Source of the DNA: Aphidius gifuensis
Lineage: Eukaryota > Arthropoda > Insecta > Hymenoptera > Braconidae
DNA: 64,000 bases
Direction: 5' to 3'
NCBI RefSeq assembly: GCF_014905175.1
Contig: NC_057792.1
Location: 19,536,963 to 19,600,962, forward strand
The notes beneath the pieces are model-generated. The model had not been told where the DNA came from. It saw only the letters and a program-made list of their open reading frames with translations, and did not search any database. The position numbers were made by a program, and so were the translations under genes. Shown one piece after another: positions 37,101 through 52,423 of the stretch. Each line of letters begins with the position of its first letter. The stretch's first letter is position 1.

Positions 37101-40100
37101 AAAAATGTAGCTCAATGATACTTCATAATAACAAAAAATAATATTTGAATATCTTTGAAATCTTATCCTTGGAGTAATAAAAATAAAAGAAAAAAAAAAA
37201 AAAATGATTTCAATGCTTTTTAAAATTCATACAATATTATAAAAAATATATCTTGAGGTTGATATATAATATGAGTGAGTGGTTTGAAAGTAACTTGGCA
37301 AAAAGTCAATGCAGTTGGATTTGAAAATCCACTTGAATATATATCTCAAGGGATAAATAAAAAACCCAGCATGTGATTTTAATTTTTTTCCATGCATGTA
37401 TAATAAAAAAATTGTAATTTTGTTTTCTTTTACAATTTGTTGATTTGAAAAAGAAAAGCCTTATTTTTAAAAATATAAAATTTAATTATATTATAAATTT
37501 TTAAATAATTTTTTATAATTTATTTTTGTCGTTGAAAAGTTTTGTTGATAAAATAGCTTGTATAAAATTTTTCAATCTTATTTTCCGGCTCTGAAAATGT
37601 GGCAAAAACACCATCTGTGGCTTTTTTTTTTCATAAATATATTAATTTTTCTGTCACCAAAGCAACTTTATTTTTTATTTTAATAATAATGATAAAAATT
37701 AAAGTCAACTTTACAATTGTAATGTAGATATAACAAATTTTGTTATATCATGCTGTCATGTTGGGTGTTAAAGTTTTTAGCGTACGTTAAATAATATAAA
37801 AATATAAAAGTATATTTTTGACAAACAAGGTAAAAATATACAAGTAAAAGTTGCTTGGCTTTTTGTTGTTACTTGTTCATTGTATTTTGATGAAACATAA
37901 AAGTTTTAACCTTGGTTACTGCTAAGTTTCACAGAATCATATATACATTTTTATATATGCAAGTATTTTCAATGTGATATGCAACAGACAATATACTTTC
38001 AAGAGGTCAACAAGTTATTCATCGTATATGTTCAAAAGTTTGACACAAAAGACACGTAAATTATATCAAGATAAATGAGAACAGAAAATATATATTTCCT
38101 TTTTGTTAAATATAACATACTTTATATATTTTTATAAAGAAAAATTTTTTTATAATAAATTTAATGAGATTTTTTTTCATTTCAAAATGTATGATAATTT
38201 AAAAATTAAAAAAAAAATATTCAATACCCATTTTTTAAAAAATCAAAACCAATTAGATTTCAATTGAGTTTTTTTTTTATCCTAATTTTTGGTCAAATCA
38301 TTAATTTATTTACATAGATATTAGGATATAGTCACTTAAGGATTATTCAAATAGACTGCTCCTGAGTTTAGATTGCATAATAAATACATCAAGTCAATCA
38401 TAAAAGTAACCCTTGAGAAAATTGCTCAAGGTATGTATATTAAATATCAAAATCCATTAATTATTATATTATATTATAGTAAATAATAATTTAAAATTTT
38501 CAAATATTTATAATATTATTATATTGTAATATAATCATCAATGCATAATTCAATATATTTTGAAATTTTATGCTGAATCTACAGGTAGATTTTGAAAACA
38601 GATATGAAGATCATGTAAAAAAGAAAATAAAATGTAAAATAAAATAAAGCTCGTTGAATTTTGAAAAAAAAGAATATAAAATTTTGCATGCAGACATTTT
38701 TATAGACTCTTTAGGTATTCTTTTTTCTTGAGGTTTTTAAATTTTCTAAATATATTCATTTTTATTTTTTTTTTTATTTAGCATATATCCAACTGCTCTT
38801 ATACTACTCTTTCACCACTTATGCATGCATCACAAGAGCTCTATTGTTCATGGTCTAATATCAAGTAATGTTACCTTTTTTTTTTATTTAATTTTTTTTA
38901 AATACCCTTTTGAGATTCAAAGAGAAGTATCTCTATATATATTACTGAAAAACATGAAAAAAAATTAAAGTAAATAATTAAAGAAAAAAATGTCGACTTT
39001 TATTTTTTTTTTTCTTTTTATGTTATAGGCTTTTTCAAGATTTTTTTTTTTTTTTTTTTTTGTTGAACGTTGATTACAAAGTTTATCGTGTGCAGCGAAA
39101 TGAAACGACAGAGGGTTACACCTCATTTACGTCGATTAATTTTCGCCGGCTTTATTTTATTTTTTTCTCTGAGAAATAAAAAAATAAAAACCAATGAATA
39201 TATATAAGAATACAAATAGAGGGATGAAGAAAGAAATAATAAATTAAGCGATGAAAAAAAAGAGAAGAAAAAATGATTATATATATATTCTTGGACGTTG
39301 GTAAAAATTCCAGAACAAGTTGGCTAATTCTTTTGGACAAAATGACAACAAATGCTATTAAAACAAACTTTTTACACTATAAACAATACCGCAAAGTACA
39401 TTCATACAGTGAAAAAACTTTATCTTTATCTTTTAAATTTTTAATTCAAATTATTTTTTCATCATCTTTGTGTCGTACAACACGACAGTATTAAAAATAG
39501 TAAAATGTAGCAAAATAAAACACAATATCAAAGTGTACATAGAAACAAAAAAAAAAAAAAAATTAATTACACAATGCAATAAATATTAATTGAATGGCGA
39601 ATTGACTGGAAGATAGCTTTTTTTTTTTTTATTTAATTTAATTTTGAGTGAAAGTATAAAATGAATGATCAAAATTTGCCAGTTAATCATTGTTGGTTTC
39701 GACCGATTACGTTAGTTAGTGATTTTCAAAGTGAGAAAGAGTGAGAGAAAAAGAGAGAAAAAATAAATTCAAATACATCGACTATTGTTGTAGCATGTGA
39801 ATTTTTAAGGCTAGTGAAAATTCTATACCAACAGGAAATTTAATCAGATAAGCTGAACACAACAATGGATGTTGTACACATGTTGTAAATAATGATAACC
39901 AATACCTTGTTATTCTCAATGTTTTATTGACATTTACATTACACAGTTAATGTTTAACAATTTTTATAAATACATAAACTCAATGTTTTCATGATATCTT
40001 TATTATTTTGTTTATTTAAAAAATAAAAAATAGTCAATTTATTATTTAAAAGGAATTTGTATTAAATAATTTTCATGTGATGGAAAGTAAATTATTGACA

Positions 40101-43100
40101 TATAAAATTAGTATATAATTTAATTATTTTATATAAAAATAAAATTTGTGATCAGTCAGTTTGTCATGCAAGTTATTATTATTATTTTTAAAAAACATAT
40201 TCTGTTAACGTACGTCAGCATAAAATTGAATTTTAATTGAATTTTACAAAATTTTAAATTAAGCAAGAAAATTGATGCATGTTTTTTAGTGATATACTCA
40301 TGTATGTATAATGGAAATTGAAATATCTTTTAGTAAACGCAATTTGATGACCTATTTTATATAATTATTATGTGTATATATATATTTTAATTATATGTAT
40401 AAATACGGATAATTAAATTTATGTATATAAATTTGAATTCTATTGTTTGTTATATTTAATTTTAATTGCTGTCTATAGACAAAATTAATATGCAATGATC
40501 TATAATAAATTGATAAGTATTTTCTAATAACTGATTATCAAATTAATTACTTTCGATTCAATGATTATTCAAAGATTGATATATTTTTATGATTTTTGAT
40601 TTAAAAAAAAATATGAGTTGACCTACATTTTAAAATATCGTAAGAAAATATTTCCATTATTTTTAAAATAACTTCACCAATTGCTTTTTCATGTAATAAA
40701 TGTAATAATTTCTTCATTAAAATCTTGACATAAATATAATTATTATATTTCATAATATTTATTCTGGAATTTATTTTTAAAACTTTAATTACTTGTTTGA
40801 ATTATTAATTTTTTATATTTTCAGTTAAAATGGAAAATGATGGTCTGGAATTCGAGCAGTTAAATTATAAAATTTATATAATTTAATATTTAAAGTTGAT
40901 GTTATTACTAAGTTTTTCATCAACTAAATTGAATATTATTTGTGTGATAGATGTAGCAGTAATCCACAAACATAATTCAACGTTATATTTAAAAATTTTA
41001 ATACGTTATTATTTCAAAAAAAATAAGTTATATGTCGTGCTATTTTTAATTTATTTTTAATTTATATTAAGAATATATTTTATTTTTTTATATCTTTAGT
41101 AATAATTTTTTAACTTTATACTAACCCTATACATATATATTTTTTTTTTGTTCTATAAAAGTAATAAACTATAAGTATCATAATACTTTTTTTAAAAAAT
41201 GAACAAACAAAAAGAAAAAAATTAAAATTGCTGTATTTTGACGACATTGCCGATGGCATGACTATAACACACTCATACAAGTACACATACACACAGTTAT
41301 AAATATTGAAAAATTGCGATTGGCGTTTTTTGTTTTTTTTTTTTTTTGATAATAGAGTAACGCCCCGAGTGCTGATATTCTCGTACACAACACCACTACA
41401 TAGTGTCTACCACCACATATCTAACGATTTTATTTTGTTATAATTTTTTTTTAATTTCCTCTATACTATAATCATCTTTAGATTTTCAAATTTTTATTAT
41501 CTCATATTTTATTTGAATTAATTTATTTTTTTTAAACTCACTTTTCTACTTATCTATAAATTATCAAAATACGACTTAATAAACGACCATTATTTAACTG
41601 AATGAAAAAACTTTTTTCTTCGCGAATTGTATTTTATTCTTAATGTATTATTTAAAACTTTTTTGATTAAATAGAAGTAATGTTATTCATTGTATTATCC
41701 AACACCAAAAATAAACTTTACTAATTTTTAAAATTTATATTTTCGGTATGTAAAAATTTAAAAAATAATATAAAATAAATATAATAAATACATTATAAAA
41801 AATAAATTTTTCTGTTATTTGTATTCAACTTTATTTAGTTTATTGTAAAATTTATTATATGTATTTTTGAAGTAATGTCAGTTTTACGATAATAAATCCT
41901 TTGACGATTTTTAAAATAAAAAATAAAAGTTAAAAGCACGATGATAACTACTAAAAAATGGCATGCGTTTGCAAGAAAGATAGTGACAGAGAAAATAAAA
42001 CGGTAGAAAAACTAACGGAAAATGGATGAAAAAAAAAAACTGAAAAAGATACAGGAATTGGTAAAGTGAATTTCGATTTACGGTTCAGTCGTCTATACAT
42101 ATATTCTATTTATATTATTTTTTTACAAACAAACCTCGTTATATATTGCAACTTGATCGAGCTTTTTCTCCACAAAACAACACTCAAATAATAATAATAT
42201 TAAAAAAAAAAATAAAAAATAAACTTTATGAGGACATGAGGACTCAAAGCTTTGATAACATGCGTATCTACCTTTCGCTTTGGCTGTTGAACAATTTACT
42301 TGAATTCACCATCAGAAGCCTTGTTATGTGATTTTTTATTTTTTTAAAAAAAACCACGGCTCAAGCTTCAAGTATTGCTTTCATTTTGCTTTACTTCGCA
42401 AAAATAAAATTAAAAAATTATTACTCCTTGACTAATTGACGTAAAATTATCGTATTTAAATAAAAAAATGTGCTTTTTTTTTTAATCTAAAAAGACAAAT
42501 AAGTTACAGTACTTTTTTTTCTAATTAATTAACATTTCTTTCATTTTTTTAAATTAATATACAAATAAAAAATTTGTGTTGTTTGCTAAAATAGTAAACA
42601 TAAAAAAAAGCCAGTTTAAAAAAATAAATATATATTTATAAGCAAGTTATCGAAGCGAGTTGTTGTTTGAATATATTCCCAAAGTGAATTTTCTATTTTC
42701 GTATTATGAAAACATCGTGAGACAGGTAGTTACAATTCAGCTTGAACCTCTCTAGGGTGATACAACATAACGTGGTATACATTTCAAGTTTGTATTATAC
42801 ATATGAAGAGATAATGTTATCTTGATAATTTTGGAATAGATAGCCATGACCGTTATTCTATACATAGTGTCCATGATTGTCTATTATACGCTGCAATGAC
42901 TATTTTAATCTAATCAAGTAAACATTAATTTACGTATTACAATTGTCATGTAAATTTTGTGTACACAACGTCAATTAAAATTACAATAATTCATATTTTC
43001 ATAAATTAATTATTCAATTATATCTATATAATAATTATGTTTATAAAAAATTAAATACATTTTCAAATATTTTTTAATTTATAAAAAGAATTTAATTTTT

Positions 43101-43315
43101 ATATATGACAAAGCAAAAAAAGAAGCGAATTATAAAAAAAAATATATACACATTGAATAGAATATATTTTTTTAATTATATTAAATTTTTTTTTTTTTTT
43201 TTGTGCATTATGTTTTGTATTTAATAAAAAATATGTAAAAAATTATTATTATTTTAATTTCATTTATTTTCATTATTTTTCTCTCAAAATTTAAAAATTC
43301 ATATACGAGTATATT

Positions 43316-43470
43316 TCTGGGGTTAACACTGATGTACCGGAAGCCATCAACAACGCCTTTGGCACTATTTAATATGCAGCAAATGTTGTTGCTTGCGTAT
43401 GTATACGTTACAAAAGCTCAAGGACGATAAAGCCATGGAAATCATGCTAAAGTATAGCGACTAGACTGTT
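43316..43470. other. Complex, GC-richer noncoding island
   Basis: About 155 bases with balanced composition and almost no homopolymers, in sharp contrast to the AT-rich flanks. Open frames are short in all six readings; the plus strand gives for example GVNTDVPEAINNAFGTI, then a stop. There is no splice-site pair to define an exon. An enhancer or other conserved noncoding element is possible. Confidence 0.3.
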
Positions 43471-46400
43471 ACGATATAAAAAAAAGAACACTATTCAAGC
43501 ACAATGTCCTTGAGGCTAGTTTATATTGTACCTGTCGTAATACAAAGTAATCTGAAGCTAGTATGTGACAGTAATAAGAATGAAATAAAAAACAAAAAAC
43601 TAATTATTATTTTTCAAATGATATTGTAGATTTAAAACAGATATATTCAAGATATTTTTTTTTAGTTTATTATGTGTAACAATATTAATTAAAAGAAAGA
43701 TAAATTGTATTAAATTATTCAACAAAAAAAAAAAACAATCATCTTTCAGTACTTTGAATCTGTTAAATTGAAAAATTACTTAAATTTTTATTCAGTAAAT
43801 TTCACTAGTTGAGCTTTATTGTACTAAAATTATTTATATTTTGAAAATGATAATAAAAATTTTTGTAAAAAAATAATTTTACATTATAAAAGTTAAGAAA
43901 AAAAATAATAAAATTTCTATAAATATTTTTCATGGTAGCTTTTTTTTTAGAGCAACTCAATTCTTCTTGAAATGAAAAAAGATATAACGATGTATATTGA
44001 AAGCTTTTGGTGACAAACAGGCAAGCAGCTTGAAACTTAGCTGTTAGAATGGCTAGTTTTATACTATATATATATGAAAAGTCACATACTCTATAACATT
44101 GAGCTTTTTACTCTTTCAATTCTCTCGTTCCTTCATTTTCTCTCTTAGCTCAAACTACAGTCTACGATGCATCTGCTTTTACCTTTTTTTTTTTTTCTTT
44201 TTTTCATTTTTATATTTTCCTTTGGATTTTCATAAAACTTACAAGTGCTTTATTGTGTTTTGTGGTCTCGTTTCATTGATCAAAAGCACACGTGTAATAA
44301 TATTCGATAGCGAAATTGTCGGACAGTTTACAGGAAGTTCTTTGTATACATACATTCACAAATTCTCATGGGTGAGTTTGAAGCTGTATACGTGTATATG
44401 ACTTGAATTGTAATGTCAAGAATATTTCGTTGATTTACAATTCTACACGAGTTTCACATCATTTCCGGACAAACCATTCACTTGTTTACCACGAATTTTT
44501 AAAAATAGAAAAAAAAAAACAAAAACACTCAATCAGTCTACATTCAATAAAATATATACTTTTTAAAAACTTTAAAAAATTTATAACTTTTTTATATTTA
44601 TAATGGTATTTTTAACTTTTAACTTGAGAAATATTTCATTAGTTTTTTTTTTTAAATTTAATATATATATTTATTTTGAATTCAACAATTGGATGGTGAA
44701 ATAATAAATAAACCAAATGACAATAAAATTCCAGGCATTGTTTATTTAGTTTTATAATCTAAAATACAAAATTTAATCAAAGTAAATTGGCATTTAATAA
44801 AAGTCTAGTAGTGTTAACGTAAAATTCAATTTACCAGACATTCTCTATTCACAAAAGCTCATAATAAATTATGCAGTCGTGATACAATAGTTCGAGTAAA
44901 AGACAAATATAAAAAATAAGTGAGTAAAAGAGAAATAGTGAGCTACAGATATATAAACAATGATCAAATTATGTATAGCAAATTGTACACGTCTTGGACT
45001 AGTTTTACTGAAAGCTCATGCAAGAGAATTTACAGCATGTGAATTAATGCAAATCGAGTCAGTGATCATTGATCATACGCATCGATGATTTAATTGTCAT
45101 ATATTTGCACACAAGAAGAACAAGTGTAATAGAAATCTTCAACAAAGTTCAAAATTTAGTAAAGCTATACGACATTGGTGGTTGACCGAAAGTATATTAT
45201 TTAAATGGCATACAGATATGATCACTTAGAGTTAAACTTGGAAGAACTTTAGTTGAAGAACTTACCACTGCATCATAATAACTTTCGTTATATATTGACC
45301 ACAATTAAACATACACATGACTGTGTAACAAAACTAATTTAATACACTAAATCTTTAAAGTTAATCCTTCATGTACAATACATTTGATTCATAAAAAAAA
45401 AAAATAGTTTACTGGCAATTTTGACATTTATAAAATATAAAAAATTTTTAATACTTATCCAATTAATTTACTTGGATCAAAAAAAAAAGCACATACATTT
45501 TTAGCTCAAGATTTTTTCATATGCACGTTAAGAAAAAGTTGTTAAAAAAAGGGGAAAATATATGAGAATGAAAAACTAAAGTGAAAAGAGAAGTAAAGGG
45601 CTGAAAGGCGTAAGAAAAAAAAAGGGATGAATAAGAAAGAGTTCTTTGTGCTTTTTATAGGATCGACATAATATAACCTACAAGATGTGATGTTGAAAAT
45701 TAAAATTTTTCAGTGAAACGACGGTTAACATGAACGACAAAAATAAGTTTTTTTCCATTTTTCATTTATTCAAAATGAGCTTTTATGTGTGTGGGTGTGT
45801 GGATATGTGGTTATAAATGATGAAGACGATATTGTGAGTATGAAAAGCAGTTCAATTAAGTCGAAATGAAACTAACCACGGTATGTGGTTAGTGGTTTTT
45901 GAAGAATATATACTAAATATCACCGTGGGAAATCAAGGCTCTTCGTGTCATTTGAATTCTATGCAATGAGTTTGAGTAAAATAAAATTAAAAAATAATGA
46001 AAAAAACTTGTTTTCATGAAGCAGAAAATATTGTGCATTTAAAATCGGATACTTAATATGATTTTTAATTAATTGGTTTGTGTTTTTTTTTTTTTGTTCA
46101 TATAACTATCGTAGTATAAAAAAATTAAGGAAAAAAAGAGAAATGCAATTGAAGACGAATGATGAAAATAAAATCTAGTGGGGTTTTCCAATTTTCTTGG
46201 TTTGGGATTAACGATGACATTCTGCACGTTTAAATCGAAAAAAAAACGAGATGGATTAGAAAGCGTAGATTCGAAACGGATTTGACGTCAATGCAATTCA
46301 GGTTACGAATTGAAAACATATAAAAAAAAATTTTTAAATGGAAAAAAAAAAAAAAATGAAAAATAAAAATCTTTTTATACATATGCCTTTCAAGCTAGAA

Positions 46401-49400
46401 AAAGTAAAGATTTTGTCCAGTTAGAGGTAGGATTACAGTCACTACGTGAGCTTGAAACCAAATACAAAAAAAAAAAAGTACAAAAAATAAAAAATTTATG
46501 TATAACATTGAGATCCTTGGGGCGGTTTCATTTCACTGAGCTTCTGTAATATTTTCAACAATAAGAAACGCGACTAAAAATTTTCACGAAAACAAACGTA
46601 AGTGGAAAAAATAAAAAATAAAAAATTGGTTGTGTGATGAAACTAAGGCGTTACCAAGCAAATAAAGAGTGTAAAAATAATAATAAGAGAAAATGTTTTC
46701 GTCAGCAAAATCTGTTAGCCCTCTGGCATATATAAGTCTCCCCTGTTATTCCAATGATGACTTAGAGTACCAATTTTTTTTTATATTATACAAAATGACA
46801 CGAAAAATAAAAACCTTGAAATTTTGATTAAACGAAAAAGATGCTCATAATTTTTCCTTAGCTGTAGATGAGTCTTTTCTTCAGTAAATACTTTTGATTT
46901 AGATATTCTCACAAAGTTTATGTTATGATTTTATACAAAATAATTGTAATTTCATCTCGACATTACAAAAATCCATATGGAATCCATGTAAGTTTACTTT
47001 TGAAAAAATTTTAATAAAAATATACGAAAATATTAATCGTTCAGTGAATGTAAGTAATTATTGTTAATAAACAAATTTAATAGTTAATTTAATATTTATT
47101 ATTAAATGTTAATACAATGAAGATATTACTATTATAATTTGAAATATTTAATAGCTATTGGAAATGATTGTAATTAACTGATACATAATTAATCTAGATT
47201 AAGAAATAATTATTTGAACATCCTCTCTATAAGCATTTGCAATAAAGTCATTAATTAATTCCAATATTTAATAGCATTGGAAAATTATCTAAAAAATGAT
47301 AGATACATAGATTAATTAGATCTGTACAATATTTTAATGTCATTTTTTTAATATTACAATATTTCCATAATACTAAGGCAAAAAAATATATGAAAATCCA
47401 AAATGAATTTAATTCTTATTGATTAAAAGCTGTTTGACAATAATTTTAATTGAATATAGAAAAATAACTGAATTTTAATTAGACTAATTAATTTATTTAT
47501 TCAAAATTCATGATAAAGTTTGAGTTTATTTCTTCAGTTAAAAAATTTTTACATTTTTTTATTAATTTCTTCAGTAAATACATTTTTTTTTTTTTATTAA
47601 TTCAAGAAGATGTACTTATCCACAAGTTAATCATTTAATCGGATATATTTTTCAACTGAAAAAATTGGATAAAATTAAATATACAAAATAAATTGTAATA
47701 ATTTCATCATACAGATCATTTTGATATCAAATTTTAATCAACAGTCCAATGACATATCCATTGAAAGGCTTTTGAATGAATTCATGTTTAATAAATTTCG
47801 GAATATTCTGTCACTACAATTATGAATAGAAGATTATGTCGTAATTACCTCGTATCAATTGATATTTTTATCTGGCAAACGACTAGTCGTATACATTGAT
47901 AAATTATTGATTATAATTTTAATTGATTTAAAAAATTCAAAAAGTAAAAAAAAAAAATGTGTTTCATTAGTTAATTGTTTGTTCAATGAAGTTTATATAG
48001 CTAAGCCTTTTACAATTTGTAATTGGAGGATTGGCAAACAATGCAATTAGTGATTAAGGATTATCACGAATTAATTACTGTGCATAGGACCAGGTGGAGA
48101 AACCCAAGCTATTGGTGTTAGTTACAATAACTATGTACAATTTAATACTTGGCTTCTATATATATACATTGTAGATTGTTGGAAATATTATATCGATAAA
48201 ATTAAATGATGTAGACACACATAAATATATTTAAAAGTGTGGATATATATTTTAAATTAAATGATAAAAACAATAAAGAAAATCGATAAACAAAGACAAA
48301 ACAAGATCAAGTCAAAGGATCTAAAATTTCAAATACCTGACTTATTGGCTTTAGGTAGTATTCAGTTTGTGGTGCGTAACTTAAAGCACAGTAACTGAGG
48401 GAATGGGTTATGACGACCACATTGTGGTTTGAATTTACCTATAATTGCGCTGATCAGAGAGCGACAGCTGTTTAGCCTTCAATCAATTTATAATATATGT
48501 ATATCACAATATCAACACTAATAATGACATTTATCACTTAAATTTTAATTTACATTATTTAATTTTATCAAACAAAGCCTCTATTAATTAATAATTATTA
48601 TAGTAATAATGTGCGATTAAATGAGTTATTATTTAATATTATTAATTAAATTAAAATCGATCCAAAAATTAACCGGTAAATGCTTTCAAATCTCTTAAAA
48701 TTAAATGATCAATCTAACCTCAATCCCAGTAAAATAAAAATAAATAAAAAAAAGGATATTCCCAGTGATTGCCAGAATGAAATTAAACATTACTTTGAAT
48801 GGAAATAATATATATATATATTCTGTGAGTGAATTTCCATCGGTAGCGAATCATGTTTTAAAGTCCAATGAGGTCATTGGTAAATCGCTAGATAGAATTG
48901 ATAAAATAGTTACGCAAAAAAAAAAAAAAAGTAAAAAAAAAATAGAAATTGTATGCACTGTATATGTGTGGAGTGTATATGTGTTTGTGTAAAGATCGAA
49001 CACATATGTGTAGTGGTTGAGACAACACACAGAGAATATCTGGACATTTGGGAATAGTCAGTTGAGTTTAGATGCCTATAGTGAACATGTTTAGCTTAAG
49101 CTCAACTGTGGATGAAGTTATATCAAAGAGACGAAAGGGGTTAAAGCTTTACACAGTTGAAGCTTTGTTTCATATACATGTTGGCAAAATGCCAAATTTC
49201 TATCGTTTGCTATGTAAGTCAATATTATAGAACATGTTCTCACTGTGTATTATACAAAATTTAATGACATTTACAAGGTATAAATCTATATTTGTAAATG
49301 ATTATTCAAATTTTCTATATATTTTACATGATTAAAATAATTGTTTCGGATCTATCATCAATGCCAGTTTTATGTCAAATATAAAATTTAAAATTACATC

Positions 49401-52255
49401 GAAATATTATGCCTATCAAGCTTGAATAAACGTGGATCTAAATGACACTCATTTGATTCATATTTTTTAAATCAATTAGAAGCTGATTATGATATTTACT
49501 TTCAAGAAATTAATCAAGTTTATGCGGTTTATATCCTAGTAGTCAACTTGAATAACTTTTAATTGCCTCAGTTTGGCAGACTGTTGTCGCACGTAGTATG
49601 AAATTGGTTTGTAACACGTTGGATATAGTTTTGACCGTTCAGGATCATTTAATTTCCTCTGTAGTACTTGTTGATAATAAAATTAAAAATTATTTCCCAA
49701 TTTAAAATTAAAAAAAAATCTAATTTGTTGAATCGTATATGTATATGAATCGTAAAAGTAGATCAATCTTGTTAATTTATTTGCTCGCATAATTATATTT
49801 ATTTACTTTTATTATTATAATGAATATCTTCAATAAACTTTTCAACGATATGAATGATCAGCATGATGAGTTTCGCAAACTTCAAGTTGAGTGTAGTTTG
49901 CTGGTTTTGCTAAAGATTTTGGATTATTGCCAAAGTATCATAAATTGGTGGGCGTATATTTTTACTAACTTATAACTAATATATTATACATATCATCTCT
50001 AAAACCTCTTAAATAAACTCCATTGCACAGTACCAAAATATTTTAAATATACAGTTTAAATTGGATGAAAAAATAATATCAATAATTTTCAATTTAATAT
50101 ACATTGCAAGTCATCTATGACTAAGTATTAATGATTTATAACGATAAAGATTATTATTGTTCAAAAAAATATTATATATGTATATTCAAACAGTTTGTAA
50201 AAAGTCAAATGAATTATTGCAAGAGACTTTGGAATACTAATGAATCAAGAGAGTCTCATACCATGCATCCATGATTTATATAAAAAAAAAAAAAAATTAT
50301 CGATTGAATAAAATCATGTATTTAAATTCAAATTCAATGTTTATCTTAAACGTGAAAAAATAATAATAATAAATGAGAGAGCAATATCGGTAAAGAATAA
50401 TATATGCAAAATCATTCAAAATATGAGAAACTTTTTTGGTTCAGTTGATTTACATTTTGAACGATATTTCATAAATTTTAGTTTTTTTTTTTATTTATTT
50501 ATTTTTAAACACACAAAATGTTGTGAAGTGAATAAAATGAGAAAACTTAATTTTATCACAGCTGTTGTTGATGACTTGATAAAAAATAATGTTCATTAAA
50601 ATACATTCTAATTATGGTTGAAGTTTATTTTACATATAATTCAGTAAAATATGTTTAAATATATACTTGATGTAAATATTTAGAGAATAACAGATTGATT
50701 GAGTCTCTTGGGTAGACTATCAAGCTTTATATGGAGTAGTTATAAATTTGAAATTAAGTCAATAACATTTTGAATAAATGGAATAATCATTTTAACTCTG
50801 GAGAGTCAATCAATTCAGCAATTTAAACTGATAAGACCATAGAGCTGTTTAGACTTGTCATTTGGTATACATACGTCTATATACAACATGTGTCACATTA
50901 TCAAGTTATTGAGATAAGCTTCTAAAATTCTAACTTCAATATTTTACATCTCTTGTAGTCATTTCTGAGCTTACAAATATCTTTATATACTTATTTTATA
51001 CTCAAACCCAATGTGAACATATCCCTCGTTTCCTAAAACTTATTTCTGACTCGGCTTGAAATGGTAGTTTTAAGGATAGTCTAAAATACCTATAAGATAA
51101 AGAGAGAAATATATACTTACTAAAGTTTACCCTTCTCTCGACAAACTGTGGTTAAACATCTATTTTATATATACATATATATCTATAATGGATCTTGCCT
51201 CACCCAACTTAGTGTGGCATGTCTTTCCTTTTTGACTTTAAATTTTTACTTTTTTATTTTTTTACTTTTCGATAGTATGTACATGTGTGTGTGTCTGGCT
51301 TTTTTCAATTTTTTTTTATTCTGATTTCTTTATTTTCTTTTTGCTGACTAAGATAGGATGATAACGAGAATAAAATTGTGTATGGTTTTTTTTTTTTTTT
51401 TGTTCAACAATGTGATTTGGCTCAGACTTGAAAGATACTCGCCTTTTGTTTTCGATGGCTATCTTATTTTCTTATCGTTTTTTATTTTTTTTTTTTTTCC
51501 TTGGCAACGTAATTTTTATGCTTTATGTAACCATAAAAAAATTTCCTGTATTTTTTTTTTTTTCTCGTTTTAGAGCTTATTGAGAATACAATTTTTTTAT
51601 ATTTTTTTACAATAACATTTGAGTGATTGTAAATTTTATATTTAAAGAGAAATATATACGTTTAGTTTTTATAAAAGTTTATAAAAGTTAACGAGGTTAT
51701 TTAGTTCATATATAGACGTAGTTATATTTCGAAAAACAAGAAGGTTATATATGAGATTACTTTGATAATGTATCGATTGAGTTTTGCTACATATTTAAAT
51801 AAGGTTTAAAGTAGGTAATATAAGAGGCTGAACCAACTGAGAATCGAATTAGTGGTGTTAAAACTTTCAAATTAAATCGTTCTTATGTAAAAGAGAAATT
51901 AAGTAAGGAGAAAAGTTATTTATTACAAAATCTTTATCATTTTTTTTCTTTTTTTAATTTGGTCATTTATAATTAAAAATAATTATTTTTTCAATGTTTT
52001 TTAGTCGAAAATAAGTACAATAAGCTTTGAATCAAAATATACTATTTTTGTATTAATTTTATTTGTTCGATTTTGTTAAAAAGTTGAATGGCAATAGCAT
52101 CACGATCATCACCATCAGAATCATCAGCTAAAATTGTTCTTAGACATTTATATTTTTTTTCTTTGAATGCTTACTTCCAAATTCCTTCGAAGAAGATCAT
52201 ATTCAATCATCATCTTCGAGGCAATAATCATCCTCATGATCGTTTCATTTTGGCT

Positions 52256-52423
52256 TGGAGAAATAGCGGAAAAAAGATGGAGAAAAGTTGGAGATATGGT
52301 GGAAAAAAGTTGAAGTAAATTGCAGGTTCGAGAAATTTCTCCACTATTTCATCAACCATCGGTCATTTTCATAAAAAGGTGAAGAAATGGCGGAGAAAAG
52401 TAGGAGAAAATTCGGAGGAATAT
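52256..52423 (+). repeat. Degenerate 11-bp tandem repeat in two blocks
   Basis: Units of the form nGGAGAAAAGT begin at 52256, 52267, 52278, 52289, 52300 and (weakly) 52311, exactly 11 bases apart. A second block has units at 52380, 52391, 52402 and 52413, again 11 apart. Between the blocks a perfect palindrome GAGAAATTTCTC (52330-52341) contains an inverted copy of the unit core. The open frame across the first block (ending 52318) is Lys/Trp/Gly-rich as a result and is not convincing as a protein. Confidence 0.7.

Noticed and set aside
52088..52318. 76-codon ORF, Ser/His then Lys/Trp-rich
   Set aside because: Its C-terminal part is the 11-bp tandem repeat read in frame; no domain, no splice context and no family resemblance.
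52325..52345. GGTTCGAGAAAT resembling a tRNA B box
   Set aside because: No matching A box or cloverleaf nearby; the match to the consensus is incomplete.
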